NCBI GenBank assembly: GCA_963850535.1 | Contig: CAWKMC010000024.1 | Span: forward strand, 62,001-126,000 | Length of the DNA: 64,000 bases | Reading direction: 5' to 3' | Source of the DNA: JAMXLO01 sp963850535 | GTDB lineage: Bacteria > Pseudomonadota > Alphaproteobacteria > Acetobacterales > Acetobacteraceae | Shown: positions 47,308 through 56,900 of the stretch, one piece after another | Position numbering within the stretch: the stretch's first letter is position 1 | Layout of the letters: each line of letters opens with the position of its first letter | Notes under the pieces: model-generated | The model's input: the letters and a program-made list of their open reading frames with translations, nothing else | The model's database searches: none | What the model was told of the DNA's origin: nothing | Program-made: the position numbers and the translations under genes

Positions 47308-47801
47308 CCAGGTCTTCCTGCTTATATAGGTGGCACCAGAGCTATTTCCGCTGGGCGCGGGTTCGGTCCGGGATCGTCGCGGCAAAGCACGTACTCCAAA
47401 CCTGCTCCGAGCGGGTACTGGACATCTCATGAAAGCGCATGCCAAGGCGAAACATCACGGGCCAGCGACGCTGGGTTGGGTTGATCGGCTCCTGCCACAA
47501 TCGTGTCAATCTGCAAGGAACCGAGGGTGTGTGCAATCGCTGTCCATGCCATCTCAGGGCAAGACCCTGCCCAAAAATTTGGGGTCCAATAAGAACGCTA
47601 TTTCTGCAGCGCGAGGCGTAGGATATGGTCGCAACTCAACGCTTCTGACATATCAAGCGGGCGAACGCTCTGATAGCCACATGCCGAGGCCGGTTGACGG
47701 ACTGTTGCGCAGCTCTGACCAAGGCGGTTAACTATCAATTCTTGCGCTGGAGCTTCTCCGTCGAAAAGATATCGATACATCAATTGCATGGACGCCAAGG
47801 C
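47308..47801. other. Apparently non-coding stretch in accessory region
   Basis: About 490 bases without a frame of convincing composition. A GGGCA-AGACCC-TGCCC hairpin near 47561-47576 is followed by AAAAATTTGGGG, which could end or start a short transcript. Nothing else stands out. Confidence 0.4.
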
Positions 47802-48201
47802 ATGCCCTTAACGACGCCCATCTGGGCTCCTCCAAATCTCAGCAATAGGTACCCCGAGAAGGAGGGAGTGATCCTGCTCTCGGGCGGCAATCCACAAGTC
47901 GCTAGGGCGAATGGGGACCTGCCGGTGCTGGAATACATTGCCGCAATACCGGGCTGGAAGCGCGACCTTGGAGAACGCCGTGATGCGCTGATCGCCCAAA
48001 GCGTGCCCAACATGCGCAAGGCCGTGAAATGGAACTCGCGATTACACGACCTTCTTCCGGGGCAGGTCGTTGCGGCCAACGGTGCGTAGCAAGGACGCAC
48101 GCTGGATCGACATTTGCTAAGGCGACCAGCTGGACGAAGGGCAGTTGGCCACGTGGGCGAAGCAAGAGGCCGCCGCCGCACTGCCCGGCTGGGTTCCGTA
48201 G
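47802..48201 (+). pseudogene. DUF1801-domain protein, decayed
   Basis: From an ATG at 47802 the frame gives LLSGGNPQVARANGDLP, then VLEYIAAIPGWKRDLGERRDALI and MRKAVKWNS, the core of DUF1801 (YdhG-like) proteins. After that it goes out of frame: YTTFFRGRSLRP appears in another frame, KDARWIDI ends at an in-frame TAA near 48117, and GDQLDEGQLATWAKQ follows to a TAG at 48199. The segment between WNS and YTTFF that normally contains about 15 residues is missing. Deletion, frameshift and stop together make this a true pseudogene. Confidence 0.7.
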
Positions 48202-48306
48202 CTAACCTCTGGCGCCTCCGTTGTGACCTCTGTAGGCCGCCCCTTTTGCAGGAAGCACCTCTGACGGGTAAAGGATTGAACATCCCCCGATCAGACGGAG
48301 CCTGCG

Positions 48307-48702
48307 GTGTCACTCGATCTAAGAACTCACATCGATGAATCCGCAAAAGCCAAGCTCACGATCGAACTTTGGCAAGGCGATGAGTGCGTTGGGCGATCCG
48401 AAATGGATGCGGACGGTCTAGACAGGTTGATCACCCATCTAGCTCAGCAACGCGAGAAGCTCGCCAAGAAGATTCCTATGACGCTGGAAAACGGTGAAAG
48501 GATCAGAGGCCAAAGGGAGCCAGAGTGGATGTGTGTTTTTGCGAAGGAAACGGACGATCAAGTATTGGCTTTACGTCACTCGGGTTTTGGATGGCTGGGT
48601 TTTCAGCTTTCCGCGAAAACGGCGCGAGCTATGGCGACCGCATTGCTGAATGGTTCGTCACGCAAGCTCGGTGAGATCATGGAACGACGGGGCCTGCGCT
48701 GA
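48307..48702 (+). CDS. Small hypothetical protein
   Basis: A 131-residue protein starting at GTG 48307 (VSLDLRTHIDESAKAKL). It contains LDRLITHLAQQREKLAKKIPM, WMCVFAKETDDQVLALRHSG and a C-terminal TARAMATALLNGSSRKLGEI helix. Acid and basic residues are balanced, with no membrane segment. I recognise no domain. Codon composition is that of a real gene though less GC-biased than the core genes, fitting the accessory region. Bases 48703-48909 after it hold nothing visible. Confidence 0.6.
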   Translation: MSLDLRTHIDESAKAKLTIELWQGDECVGRSEMDADGLDRLITHLAQQREKLAKKIPMTLENGERIRGQREPEWMCVFAKETDDQVLALRHSGFGWLGFQLSAKTARAMATALLNGSSRKLGEIMERRGLR

Positions 48703-48909
48703 GCCGACTTCCGTGCCGACGCTCGGCACCATCGACAGCGAGCCGAGAGTGCCGGCGGCCTAACCCGCCCGGGAGCTCGCCACACCTACACCACGCGATG
48801 GGACAGGACCCAGCCGCCAATGGCATCCACCAAGATGGTCCATGCGGATGAGTCACGGAACTCACTATGCAAGTGACAATGGGATCGCACAGCGCCTCAG
48901 CATTTTGGA

Positions 48910-49287
48910 CTAATGCAGTTCGCTCGGGGCGGAGCCTTCAAGGTGGGTCAGGATGTTGACCAACCGGCCGAAGGGGTCGCGCACATAGAGCCGTCGAACG
49001 CCCCAGGGCTCATCGACCGGACCATACTCGATGGGCAACCCGGCACTGAGCACATGCTTCATGACCTCCTCGAAGTTGTCCACCTCGATCGAGAAGTCGG
49101 GCACCGCAGTTCCTGATCCACCTTCCGTCGCCACACTAATCTGGGGTGCTGCAACTCCATTGGAGGCAAACGTCACGATCCACCCCTGGTCCATGACCAC
49201 CGCCAGCCCAAGAACATCGCGGTAAAAGCTTACGGCATCGACAACACGAGTGGCGGTGATATTTGGAACGATGCGCTTCACGGTCAT
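48910..49287 (-). CDS. VOC-family (bleomycin resistance/glyoxalase-like) protein
   Basis: A 125-residue single-domain VOC protein: MTVKRIVPNITATRVVDAV, FYRDVLGLAVVMDQGWIVTFA, VDNFEEVMKHVLSAGLPIEYGP and VRRLYVRDPFGRLVNIL. The N-terminal metal His of typical VOC enzymes is replaced (NITATR) and the last ligand position is Asn, so it may bind without a metal, as in antibiotic-binding members. GGAGG lies 13 bases before the ATG, a little far. Function cannot be set. Confidence 0.8.
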   Translation of the reverse strand: MTVKRIVPNITATRVVDAVSFYRDVLGLAVVMDQGWIVTFASNGVAAPQISVATEGGSGTAVPDFSIEVDNFEEVMKHVLSAGLPIEYGPVDEPWGVRRLYVRDPFGRLVNILTHLEGSAPSELH

Positions 49288-49838
49288 AGTATGCGCCAGC
49301 CTCCTGAAGGTTGGTTGACCCGGATTGCTCTGCCGAGTGCGGTCAAACTCGCGATGACACCAGCCACAGTGCTGCTGGAAGATTGGCGCCGATCGGTGCT
49401 TCGTGTTGCTTGAAGAAATCTGTCAGAGACTTTAGGCGCGGATTGGAAAGTGTCATCCGGTTGACCTTGCAACATCCGCGCACCTTCATCGATGAAGGGC
49501 GCAAACTCAGCGGCTTCCCTTGCGCTGGCACCGGGATGGAAAGACAAGTCCAGCGGCGTTAGCGTCACGTCGCAAAAGCCCACGGCGCATCCGCGAGGAC
49601 GCCACCGAATGGCAAGCTAGCGAAAGCAGCGAGCGCAGGACTCGGACCATGGAACTCCTTTCCGCCGATTGCCGGACCCAGGACAGGCGCCTGCCTGTGA
49701 GCGGTGAGCCATTCGTCTAAACCGGTGCGACCGAGGCAGGCTTTCTCAACGGCATGGGCAAACGCTCTTCCAGGCACGCCCCCAGTATCGGGCCTCGGGG
49801 TCACGCACCATCTCTCCTGCCATCGTTTGCGGGACGAC
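49288..49838. other. Stretch without a supported gene
   Basis: About 550 bases upstream of the VOC gene. Several overlapping frames exist on both strands, including one that ends by ATGA overlap at the VOC start, but none has the third-position GC bias or a protein-like composition. It is probably decayed coding sequence or regulatory DNA. Confidence 0.4.
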
Positions 49839-49973
49839 ATGACAGACACATGGTCACCACACTGGTACGCGAGCGCAGCACCATATGACTGGCACGCCGC
49901 AAGCGACCTGGCTCACTCGACGCGCGTCGCCCGCTACGAAGAGGCGCTCGCCCGTTTCGTGCACGCAACTTAA
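49839..49973 (+). CDS. Possible 44-residue small protein
   Basis: An ATG at 49839 after GCGGGACGAC opens a frame of 44 codons: MTDTWSPHWYASAAPYDWH to ARYEEALARFVHAT. The composition is aromatic- and His-rich at the front with an amphipathic helix at the back. It is separate in character from the longer open frame upstream. No relatives recognised; could be chance. Confidence 0.3.
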   Translation: MTDTWSPHWYASAAPYDWHAASDLAHSTRVARYEEALARFVHAT

Positions 49974-50066
49974 CTCCTTACATGCCGCAACTCGAAGCCT
50001 TCCGGCACGTTTCCTCACGATGTGAACCAACCCTGGTTGACCCGAGGGAATACTCTGGAGGTAACG

Positions 50067-50363
50067 ATGAACCTGCTGAAGGCAACCACCGTGATCGTCT
50101 TGCTGGCCGTCCCCGCCGGGGCACAAACCGCTGGCAATCCGGCCGCGACTGCGCCGAGTGCACAGAACTCGGGTGCCGGAATAGCAGGCCAACCAGGCAG
50201 CAAGAACGGACCGGTGGCGAGATCAGGGCAAGATCGTAGCGTCAGCTCGCAACCGAACAACTCGACCACTTCGCAGCAGGATTCCAGCAAAATACCTGGC
50301 AAACCCGGTAGCAAGAGCGGACCAGCAGTAACGCCACCATCCCACTCAGCCAATAAACCGTAG
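50067..50363 (+). CDS. Small exported repeat protein (G-x-P-G-x-K-x-GP motif)
   Basis: A 98-residue protein with GGAGG before its ATG and a clear signal peptide (MNLLKATTVIVLLAVPAGAQ). The mature part is low-complexity, rich in Ser, Gly, Pro, Asn and Gln, and carries a motif twice: GIAGQPGSKNGPVA and KIPGKPGSKSGPAV. Similar short exported proteins with this GxPGxKxGPAV phrase are common in alphaproteobacteria and have no assigned function. It stands alone, converging with the amidase gene. Confidence 0.7.
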   Translation: MNLLKATTVIVLLAVPAGAQTAGNPAATAPSAQNSGAGIAGQPGSKNGPVARSGQDRSVSSQPNNSTTSQQDSSKIPGKPGSKSGPAVTPPSHSANKP

Positions 50364-50393
50364 CGCCGACGCGCATTGGCGATCGGGCCCCAA

Positions 50394-51116
50394 TCACCGC
50401 CCCACCACGGTACGCCGCATTGCATTCAGTTGCGCGAGCGTGCCCGGGTCCGCTTCACCGGTAATTGCTTCCTGCCGCCAGTGTCGCTGAAATGCCCGGA
50501 GCACCGCGGCGACTTGCGCATCGAACGGGCCATCGCCAGCCAGGTCATAGCCGATATCGATCAGTGCCGCCCTGACCTCACGGACGGAGGCGAGGCGGCC
50601 GCCGGTCAAGTCCCCGTCATTCTCCGGCCACAGCCCCACTCCGTTCGCCGCCAATCCCTGCCAGTCGAACTTTTCACCTGGATCTTGCTTACGATCGGGT
50701 GCGACATCGCTGTGCGCAACGATGTTGCGCTGGGGGATCGGATGCCGTGCCAGAATTGCCAGGCACAGGTCGCAGACCGCAGCAAGCTGCAGCACAGGAA
50801 AGTCGCGGTAGCCCAACTCATGACCCGGGTTGACGATCTCGATGCCAATCGACCGTCCGTTCAACCCTCGATTGCCGCGCCAATATGACACGCCGGCATG
50901 GTGCGCGCGCCGTTCTTCCGGCACGAGCCGCAATACGGCGCCATCCTCGTCCACCACGTAGTGCGACGACACATGCGCGGCGGGATCGCATAGCCGTTCG
51001 ATCGCTTCCCGCGCATTGCGCATACCGGTGTAATGTAGGATCAGCATGTCGATTGGCGTACTCGGCGGCCGGTCGTCCTGATTCGGGCTCGGCAGGTCCC
51101 GAATACGGAGGCTCAT
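50394..51116 (-). CDS. N-acetylmuramoyl-L-alanine amidase (AmpD type) with peptidoglycan-binding domain
   Basis: A 240-residue zinc amidase of the Amidase_2 family. LILHYTGM holds the first zinc His; SSHYVVDEDGAVLRLVPEERRAHHAG, SIGIEIVNPGHE with the catalytic Glu, and IVAHSDVAPDRKQDPGEKFDW with the second His and Asp ligands follow. A C-terminal peptidoglycan-binding fold (VREVRAALIDIGYDL to FQRHWR) occupies residues 165-235. No signal peptide is visible, so it may act in the cytoplasm on recycled anhydro-muropeptides. Its ATG overlaps the djlA stop (ATGA), so the two are translationally coupled. Confidence 0.92.
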   Translation of the reverse strand: MSLRIRDLPSPNQDDRPPSTPIDMLILHYTGMRNAREAIERLCDPAAHVSSHYVVDEDGAVLRLVPEERRAHHAGVSYWRGNRGLNGRSIGIEIVNPGHELGYRDFPVLQLAAVCDLCLAILARHPIPQRNIVAHSDVAPDRKQDPGEKFDWQGLAANGVGLWPENDGDLTGGRLASVREVRAALIDIGYDLAGDGPFDAQVAAVLRAFQRHWRQEAITGEADPGTLAQLNAMRRTVVGR

Positions 51117-51896
51117 AAGCCGCGCTCGCGCTTGATCCGGTCCCAGGCCGCGTTGATCCGCGCCACCTTCTCGTTGGCACGCGCGATGAACTCAGCAGGC
51201 ACACCGCGCGCCGCCAGGCTGTCAGGGTGGTTCTCGCGCATCAGCCGCTTCCAGGTAGCGCGGATGACCTCGGCGCTTGCCGACGGTGCTACGCCGAGTA
51301 CCCGAGTACGCATCGGGCTCTTCGGGCGCTGGCGCCTGACGGGAACTACCGCCGCGCGCGCGGTCCCAGGCGTTCTGGTCCAGCCCGATCGCGCGATGCG
51401 TGCGTGACAGGAAGTCGAATTCCTGCCGGTTCATCGGTCCATCGGCTCTCGCAATTGCAAACAGAGCCGCAAGCACGTCCTCCAGCATACCTCGGTTGTC
51501 GGCGAATGCATCGCCCAACTGCGATGCGTAACCCTCATACCCCTCGGAACTATCGCGTGCCTGGTCGAACAGGCGGCCAATGTCGCGCACCGACTCGGGC
51601 GGGATCCGGAACTGACGCTTGAACGCGTCGATCTCCTCGCGCCTGACCGGGCCATCACATTTGGCAAGCTTGGCGGACAGCACAACCACGCAGATCGCGA
51701 AAAGTTGGTCGCGACGGCTGAACATCGCTGCCAGGCGCGCCGGGTTCCAACCAGCCTGCGGCACGAAGCGCATACCGAAATCACCTGCGGCCCCGGCGTC
51801 TGCCGCATGTCCCAGAGCAGCACCGACCACCGCGCCCATCGGGCCGCCCATGGCGAATCCCGCCACGCCGCCGATGATCTTGCCCCAGTAGCCCAT
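51113..51896 (-). pseudogene. djlA: DjlA-like J-domain co-chaperone, one +1 frameshift
   Basis: The first frame from ATG 51896 has a Gly-rich membrane segment (IIGGVAGFAMGGPMGAVVGAALG), then a TerB-like helical domain (residues 60-175, with AKLAKCDGPVRREEIDAFK and ARADGPMNRQEFDFLSRTHR). At EPDAY it loses register. One base on, VLGVAPSASAEVIRATWKRLM with the DnaK-stimulating HPD (ENHPDSLAARG) completes the J domain. Removing one base at about 51305 gives a normal protein of about 260 residues. The otherwise perfect conservation of both parts argues for a sequence error or a very recent event. Confidence 0.85.
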
Positions 51897-52169
51897 AGCT
51901 TGCCCTTACCACGCCAAGGTTGACACCGGCAAAACAAAGCTGGCGCCCGACGCCGGTAACGGCATAAGGTCAGGACAATGTGCGCGGTACAGTCGCGTTC
52001 CAGCTCTTGCGGAAGTGTTCTGTACCATCAACGGTGATCCACACCTGCGAGAGATGCGTGTAAACTGGTTGCATCGCTCGAGGTCTGACAGGTCGCCTCG
52101 ATCCGGATGTCCCACGTCGGATGTACGGCGACATGCGTTGCCAATGCCGAGATCATAGTATGCGCCGGT

Positions 52170-52832
52170 TCACGATTGGACACTGTGTAGTGCGAATGGC
52201 TGCGGCTGCCCCCGTCCGGCCGGATGCACGCCGGGATTACGGTGCATTCGCCCGGTGATCCAAGCGACAGTGGGCTGTGCCAGCGTCTCCGGGGCAGGCA
52301 ATGAGTGCGCGACCACCAAACGAAGCGGCGTAAAAGGGTCGGGATCATCTGGCGCAACTGGCTGCACATGCGACCGTTCTGCCGCCAAAGTGCACTTGTT
52401 CGCCGCCGGTACGGCCTTCGGCCGATCATTCTGACCTCGCCGCTGCACTCGGCTGACGCGCAAGCCATCAGCCATGCCGATAGCCGCCTTGCCGCACCTC
52501 AGAGCGAATAAAGCCGTGGCCCGGAACCAATGGCGCGGAACCTCATGCGAATTGCACGGGTCGCAAGTAGCCCACAGTCGCAGATCAACCGCACGCACCG
52601 TCGTTGACAACATCGCATGGCTTACATGCAGATACGGCACCACCGGCGGATACTCGTCGCGATAGTCTGCCAACGGCTCGCCCAGCAGCCAGGCGGCGGT
52701 ATGGGTCGATATTCCCTCACGCAGGGAATCGTCTTGGTCGCAGGCCGTGGTCGACGCGGACATAGCTCTGGCGCCGTCGCGCATCCTCACGCGTAGGCCG
52801 GTGTGGACCTTCACCGGCCAGATCTGCGTCAT
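52170..52832 (-). CDS. Unrecognised gene directly downstream of the RND adaptor
   Basis: A 220-codon frame whose ATG (52832) lies four bases after the adaptor stop, in the same direction. Third codon positions are GC-rich over most of its length, as in real genes here, particularly in the first 115 codons (WLLGEPLADYRDEYPPVVPYL, LRLWATCDPCNSHEVPRHW). No signal peptide, membrane helix or known motif; one CxxC is present. The last third is Pro/His-rich and less convincing. It could be a real third member of the efflux operon or decayed sequence. Between it and djlA (51897-52169) I see nothing. Confidence 0.35.
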   Translation of the reverse strand: MTQIWPVKVHTGLRVRMRDGARAMSASTTACDQDDSLREGISTHTAAWLLGEPLADYRDEYPPVVPYLHVSHAMLSTTVRAVDLRLWATCDPCNSHEVPRHWFRATALFALRCGKAAIGMADGLRVSRVQRRGQNDRPKAVPAANKCTLAAERSHVQPVAPDDPDPFTPLRLVVAHSLPAPETLAQPTVAWITGRMHRNPGVHPAGRGQPQPFALHSVQS

Positions 52833-52836
52833 CTCG

Positions 52837-53952
52837 TCAGCGATTGGGTTCGATCGGCCGCACTCGGCTGCCGTCGCTTACTTCCTCCGGCGGATTGAGC
52901 ACCACACGTTCACCTACGCGACCACCTTCCGCGAGGCTGGCGCGCAGGCCGTCCGTGTTCGCCACCTTTACCGGCTGGAGTTTGACCGTGCTGTCCGCAC
53001 TCACATTAGCGATAAATGTGTTGGTGCCGCGCACCACCAGCCCGGCGACCGGAACCTCAGGATAACTCGGCACTGGCACATGAAGTGTGACGTAGGCGAA
53101 GCTGCCTGGCATCAAGAACCCATTGGTGTTATCAACGTCGAGTTCAACGAACAGCGTCCGCGTGCGCGGGTCGAGCTGCTCAGCAGTCCTGGCGATCCGT
53201 GCCTGCACCTTGCGGTCGGGGTTGGCACCGTCAGTGATATCGGCGACATCGCCGACCCGCACAAACGGTACATCCTTTTGCTCGACATAGACGTCGACGC
53301 GCAGCCGGCTCATGTCCGCGATGGTCATCACCGGCTGGTTGGACGTCTGGTTGGTCACCGAACTCTGCACCAGCGCGCCAACATCGACGAAACGCGCCGT
53401 AATCGTGCCGTCGAATGGCGCGCGCAGCACCTCATACGACTTCATGACCGCAAGCTGTTCCATGTTCGCCTGCGCCATGCGAAATGAAGTGTTCGCCTGA
53501 TCCGCCGATTGCACCGAGGTCCAGCCGCGCTTTACCAGCTCATTCTCGCGATCGGCATTCTTGCGCTTGTTCTCCAGGTCACTCATCGCAGCATCGAATT
53601 GTCGGTCGGTCTCTGCCAACTCCACCTGGGCCAAGACCTGCCCTGCCTTCACGCGGTCACCGCGATCCACTGTGACCGACTTTAAGTAACCCCCGACCTT
53701 GCCGTACAGCGTCGCCACCTGATACGCACGCGTATCACCCAGCAGCGAGATCTGTCGCTCCTTCGGGCCTTGCGCGACGGTTGCCACCTGCACTGCCGGC
53801 CCCTTCGCCAGTTCTGCCGCCATCGCTTCTCGCGCCGCGATAAGCTGGGCGTCCTTGTCATGCCACAGCCGTATCGCGGTCAGCGCTGCACCGGCGACCA
53901 GCAGGATCCCGATTGAATATACCAGCAGCGAACGAAACCGGCCTTTAGCCAT
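52837..53952 (-). CDS. RND efflux periplasmic adaptor (HlyD/MexE-like membrane fusion protein)
   Basis: A 371-residue adaptor with an N-terminal anchor (LLVYSIGILLVAGAALTAIRLW), barrel-sandwich half-motif VTVDRGDRVKAGQVLAQVE, a helical hairpin from about residue 115 to 165, then LRAPFDGTITARFVDVGALV, a beta-barrel with RVGDVADITDG and LDPRTRTLFVELDVDN, and the membrane-proximal domain. The ATG at 53952 overlaps the RND gene end by 8 bases and has GGGGAAA upstream. It links the inner-membrane pump to an outer-membrane channel; no channel gene is nearby. Confidence 0.92.
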   Translation of the reverse strand: MAKGRFRSLLVYSIGILLVAGAALTAIRLWHDKDAQLIAAREAMAAELAKGPAVQVATVAQGPKERQISLLGDTRAYQVATLYGKVGGYLKSVTVDRGDRVKAGQVLAQVELAETDRQFDAAMSDLENKRKNADRENELVKRGWTSVQSADQANTSFRMAQANMEQLAVMKSYEVLRAPFDGTITARFVDVGALVQSSVTNQTSNQPVMTIADMSRLRVDVYVEQKDVPFVRVGDVADITDGANPDRKVQARIARTAEQLDPRTRTLFVELDVDNTNGFLMPGSFAYVTLHVPVPSYPEVPVAGLVVRGTNTFIANVSADSTVKLQPVKVANTDGLRASLAEGGRVGERVVLNPPEEVSDGSRVRPIEPNR

Positions 53953-56900
53953 GGTGAGTTTCCCCCGAACCGGACGCACCCGCTGCCTCAGCCGCGAAGC
54001 GCGTATCGAGGCTGTGTAGAGATGGTGGCCTGCGCCGCAGCAATGTGTAGAAGATCGGTACGATGAATAGCGTCGATATCGTCGCCACGATCAGACCGCC
54101 GATCACCGCGCGGCCGAGCGGCGCATTCTGCTCACCCGCCTCGCCGAGGCCGAGCGCCATCGGCACCATGCCGATGATCATCGCGAGTGCGGTCATCAGT
54201 ACCGGACGCAGGCGGATGCGGCCGGCCTCGATCACGGCCCGCAACGGGCCGACTTCTTCGCGTGCACGCAGATCGTTGGCGAAGCTGACGACCAGAATCG
54301 AATTCGACACTGAAATGCCGATCGACATGATGGCGCCCATCAGTGATTCGACATTGATGGTGGTGTTCGACAGCGCCAGCATCCACAGAATGCCCACCAG
54401 CGCACCTGGCACTGCCATCATGATGATGAACGGATCCACCCAGGACTGGAACAGCACCACCAGCAGCGCATAGACCAAGAGCACAGCGAGCACCATGCCC
54501 AGGGCGAGGCTCCTGAAGGAGCTCTGCATCACCTCGTTCTGGCCAAGGATCAGGATCTTGGTGGTGATCGGCAGACCCTTGCTGATATCGTTGATTGCAC
54601 TCTGGATGTCTGCGGCGGTCGAGCCGAGGTCCCGGCCATCGACGTTGGCAGCGATATCGAGCTCACGCTGCACTGTGTAGTGGCTGACCGATTCCAGCGT
54701 CGATCGCGGCGACACCGTGGCGATTTCGCCGAGCCGGATCACCGGCGCACCCGGTTGCGCCGCAGGCCCGGCGACGCCGTCAGCGGTTGGACGGTTGACC
54801 ACAGTATCAAGCAAGTCACCGACCGAGTTGATTCGCTCAATTGGCGTCTGCACCGCGACGAAGTAGTTCACATTGTTCTGCGGGTTGAGGAAGAAGTTCG
54901 GCGCTACCAGCGAACTGGAGGAGAGCGTGGTAAGCACGTTGTTGGCCACGTCACGCTGCGACACGTTCAGTTTCGCGGCGCGCAGACGGTCCACATCCAC
55001 TTGCAATGACGGGTAGTTGAGTACCTGGACCATGTGCGGATCGGCCACGCCCGGTATCCGCTGCATGCGCGCCAGCAGCCTGCGGGCAAGCTCCGATGCA
55101 CGATCGAAGTTCACGTCTTGCACCTGCACGTCGATCGGTGCGGACAGGCCGAAATTCAGCACCTGGCTGACGATATCCGCGGTTTGGAAATAAAAGATGC
55201 TACCGGGGAATTCGTCCGGCAGTTTGCTGCGGATGGCGCGGATATAATCGATCGAGGGATGATGCTCGGGTTTTAGCGAGATCAGGATCTCGGCGTCCAT
55301 GTCACCGACATTGTCGGTCGGGACAAAGGCCATGTTGAACGATGACAGCGCCCCGACGGTGTCGTTGACGGTCTCAAGTTCATTCGCTGGGATAATCTGC
55401 CGGATTCGGTCCTCGACCTGCAGCACCAGTTCCTCGGTGCGTTCGATTCGTGTCCCGGCCGGCGCACGGAAGTGCAACTTGATCAGCCCGACGTCGGCGC
55501 TGGGAAAAAAATCCAGGCCGATCACCGCGCCTAGTCCAACTGATACCAGTAGCAGCACACCCGCACACGTCAGCACGAACACGCGCCGATGCAGCGCACC
55601 TTCCAGCAGTTTGCCATAGGCATCGCGGAAGCGGTTAAAGCTGCGGTCGAACGCGGCGAAGAAACCGCGTGGTGGGCCATGGTGTTCCGCCTGTGATGCC
55701 AGCAGGAAGCGCGCGAACGAAGGCACCACGGTGAATGACAGTACGTAGGACGCCAGCATGCAGAACACCACGGTCGCGGCGAGCGGAATGAACAGATAGC
55801 GCGCCACACCGAACAACAGAACGACCGGGAAGAAGACAATGCAGATCGCCAGCGTGGCGACGGTCAGCGGCTGGATCACCTCGCTGCTGCCGTCGAGAAT
55901 CGCGACGGTGAGCGGCTTGCCGAGTGTTTGGTTGCGGTGGATGTTCTCTATGGTGACGGTAGCGTTGTCGACCAGGAGCCCGATCGCCAGCGCCAGCCCG
56001 CCCAGGGTCATCAGGTTGACGGTCTGGCCACTCAGAAACAGGCAGACGATGCCGGCGAAGATCGACAGCGGGATCGAGGCGGACACGATGACCGTGTTGC
56101 GCCAGCTGCCCAGGAACACCAGTATCAGTGCGGAGACCAGGATCGACGAGATAATCGCCTCGCGGATCACGTTCTGCACTGCGCCGCGTACAAACACCGA
56201 CTGATCGAAATCGAGTTTCAACTCCAACCCACTCGGGGCCGCCGCCTGGATTTCCGGCAGCGCCGCACGCGTCGAATCGACCACGGCAAGCGTGGACGCA
56301 TCCGCATGCTTCAGAATGGCAAGGTAAACCGCGCGTTTGCCGTTGACATGCACGATGTTGGTTTGCGTAGCATAGCTGTCGCTGACGTGCGCCACGTCGC
56401 CGAGTGTGACGGGTGCGCCGTTGTAGACACCGATTGGCAGGGCATTGAACCGGTCGACCGCGCTCGGGCTGGAATTGAGCTGCACATTGTATTCACGTTC
56501 GCCGATGCGCGCCGTACCTGCGGGCACGATGACGTTGGAAGCCTGTAACGCCGCCACCACATCGGTCGGCGAAAATCCCTTCGCCTGCAGCCGCGCCGGA
56601 TCGATATCAACGTTAATCTGCCGCGACTTGCCGCCGAACGGACCCGGCGTAGACAGGCCGGGGATGGTGAACAGCTTCACGCGAATGAAGTTCAGACTGT
56701 AGTCGTAGATCTGTTGCTCGGTCAGCGTTTTGCTGGACAGCGTCGCCTGCACGACAGGCACGTTCGACGCGTTGAACTGGATCACCGCAGGCGGCTGCAT
56801 GCCGGGCGGCGCAATCCGCAGGATCGTGTTGTTCACCGAGGTGATCTGTGCGATCGCACTGCCGATATCGGTGCCAGGCTGGAAATAGACACGCAGCAGC

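Noticed and set aside
47330..47731. Plus-strand frame of 133 codons
   Set aside because: Basic, low-complexity translation without motif or start context.
49284..49583. Minus-strand frame ending by ATGA overlap with the VOC gene
   Set aside because: The overlap is suggestive, but amino-acid composition and third-position bases do not support coding.
52747..53487. Plus-strand frame opposite the RND adaptor
   Set aside because: Shadow of a well-conserved membrane fusion protein.
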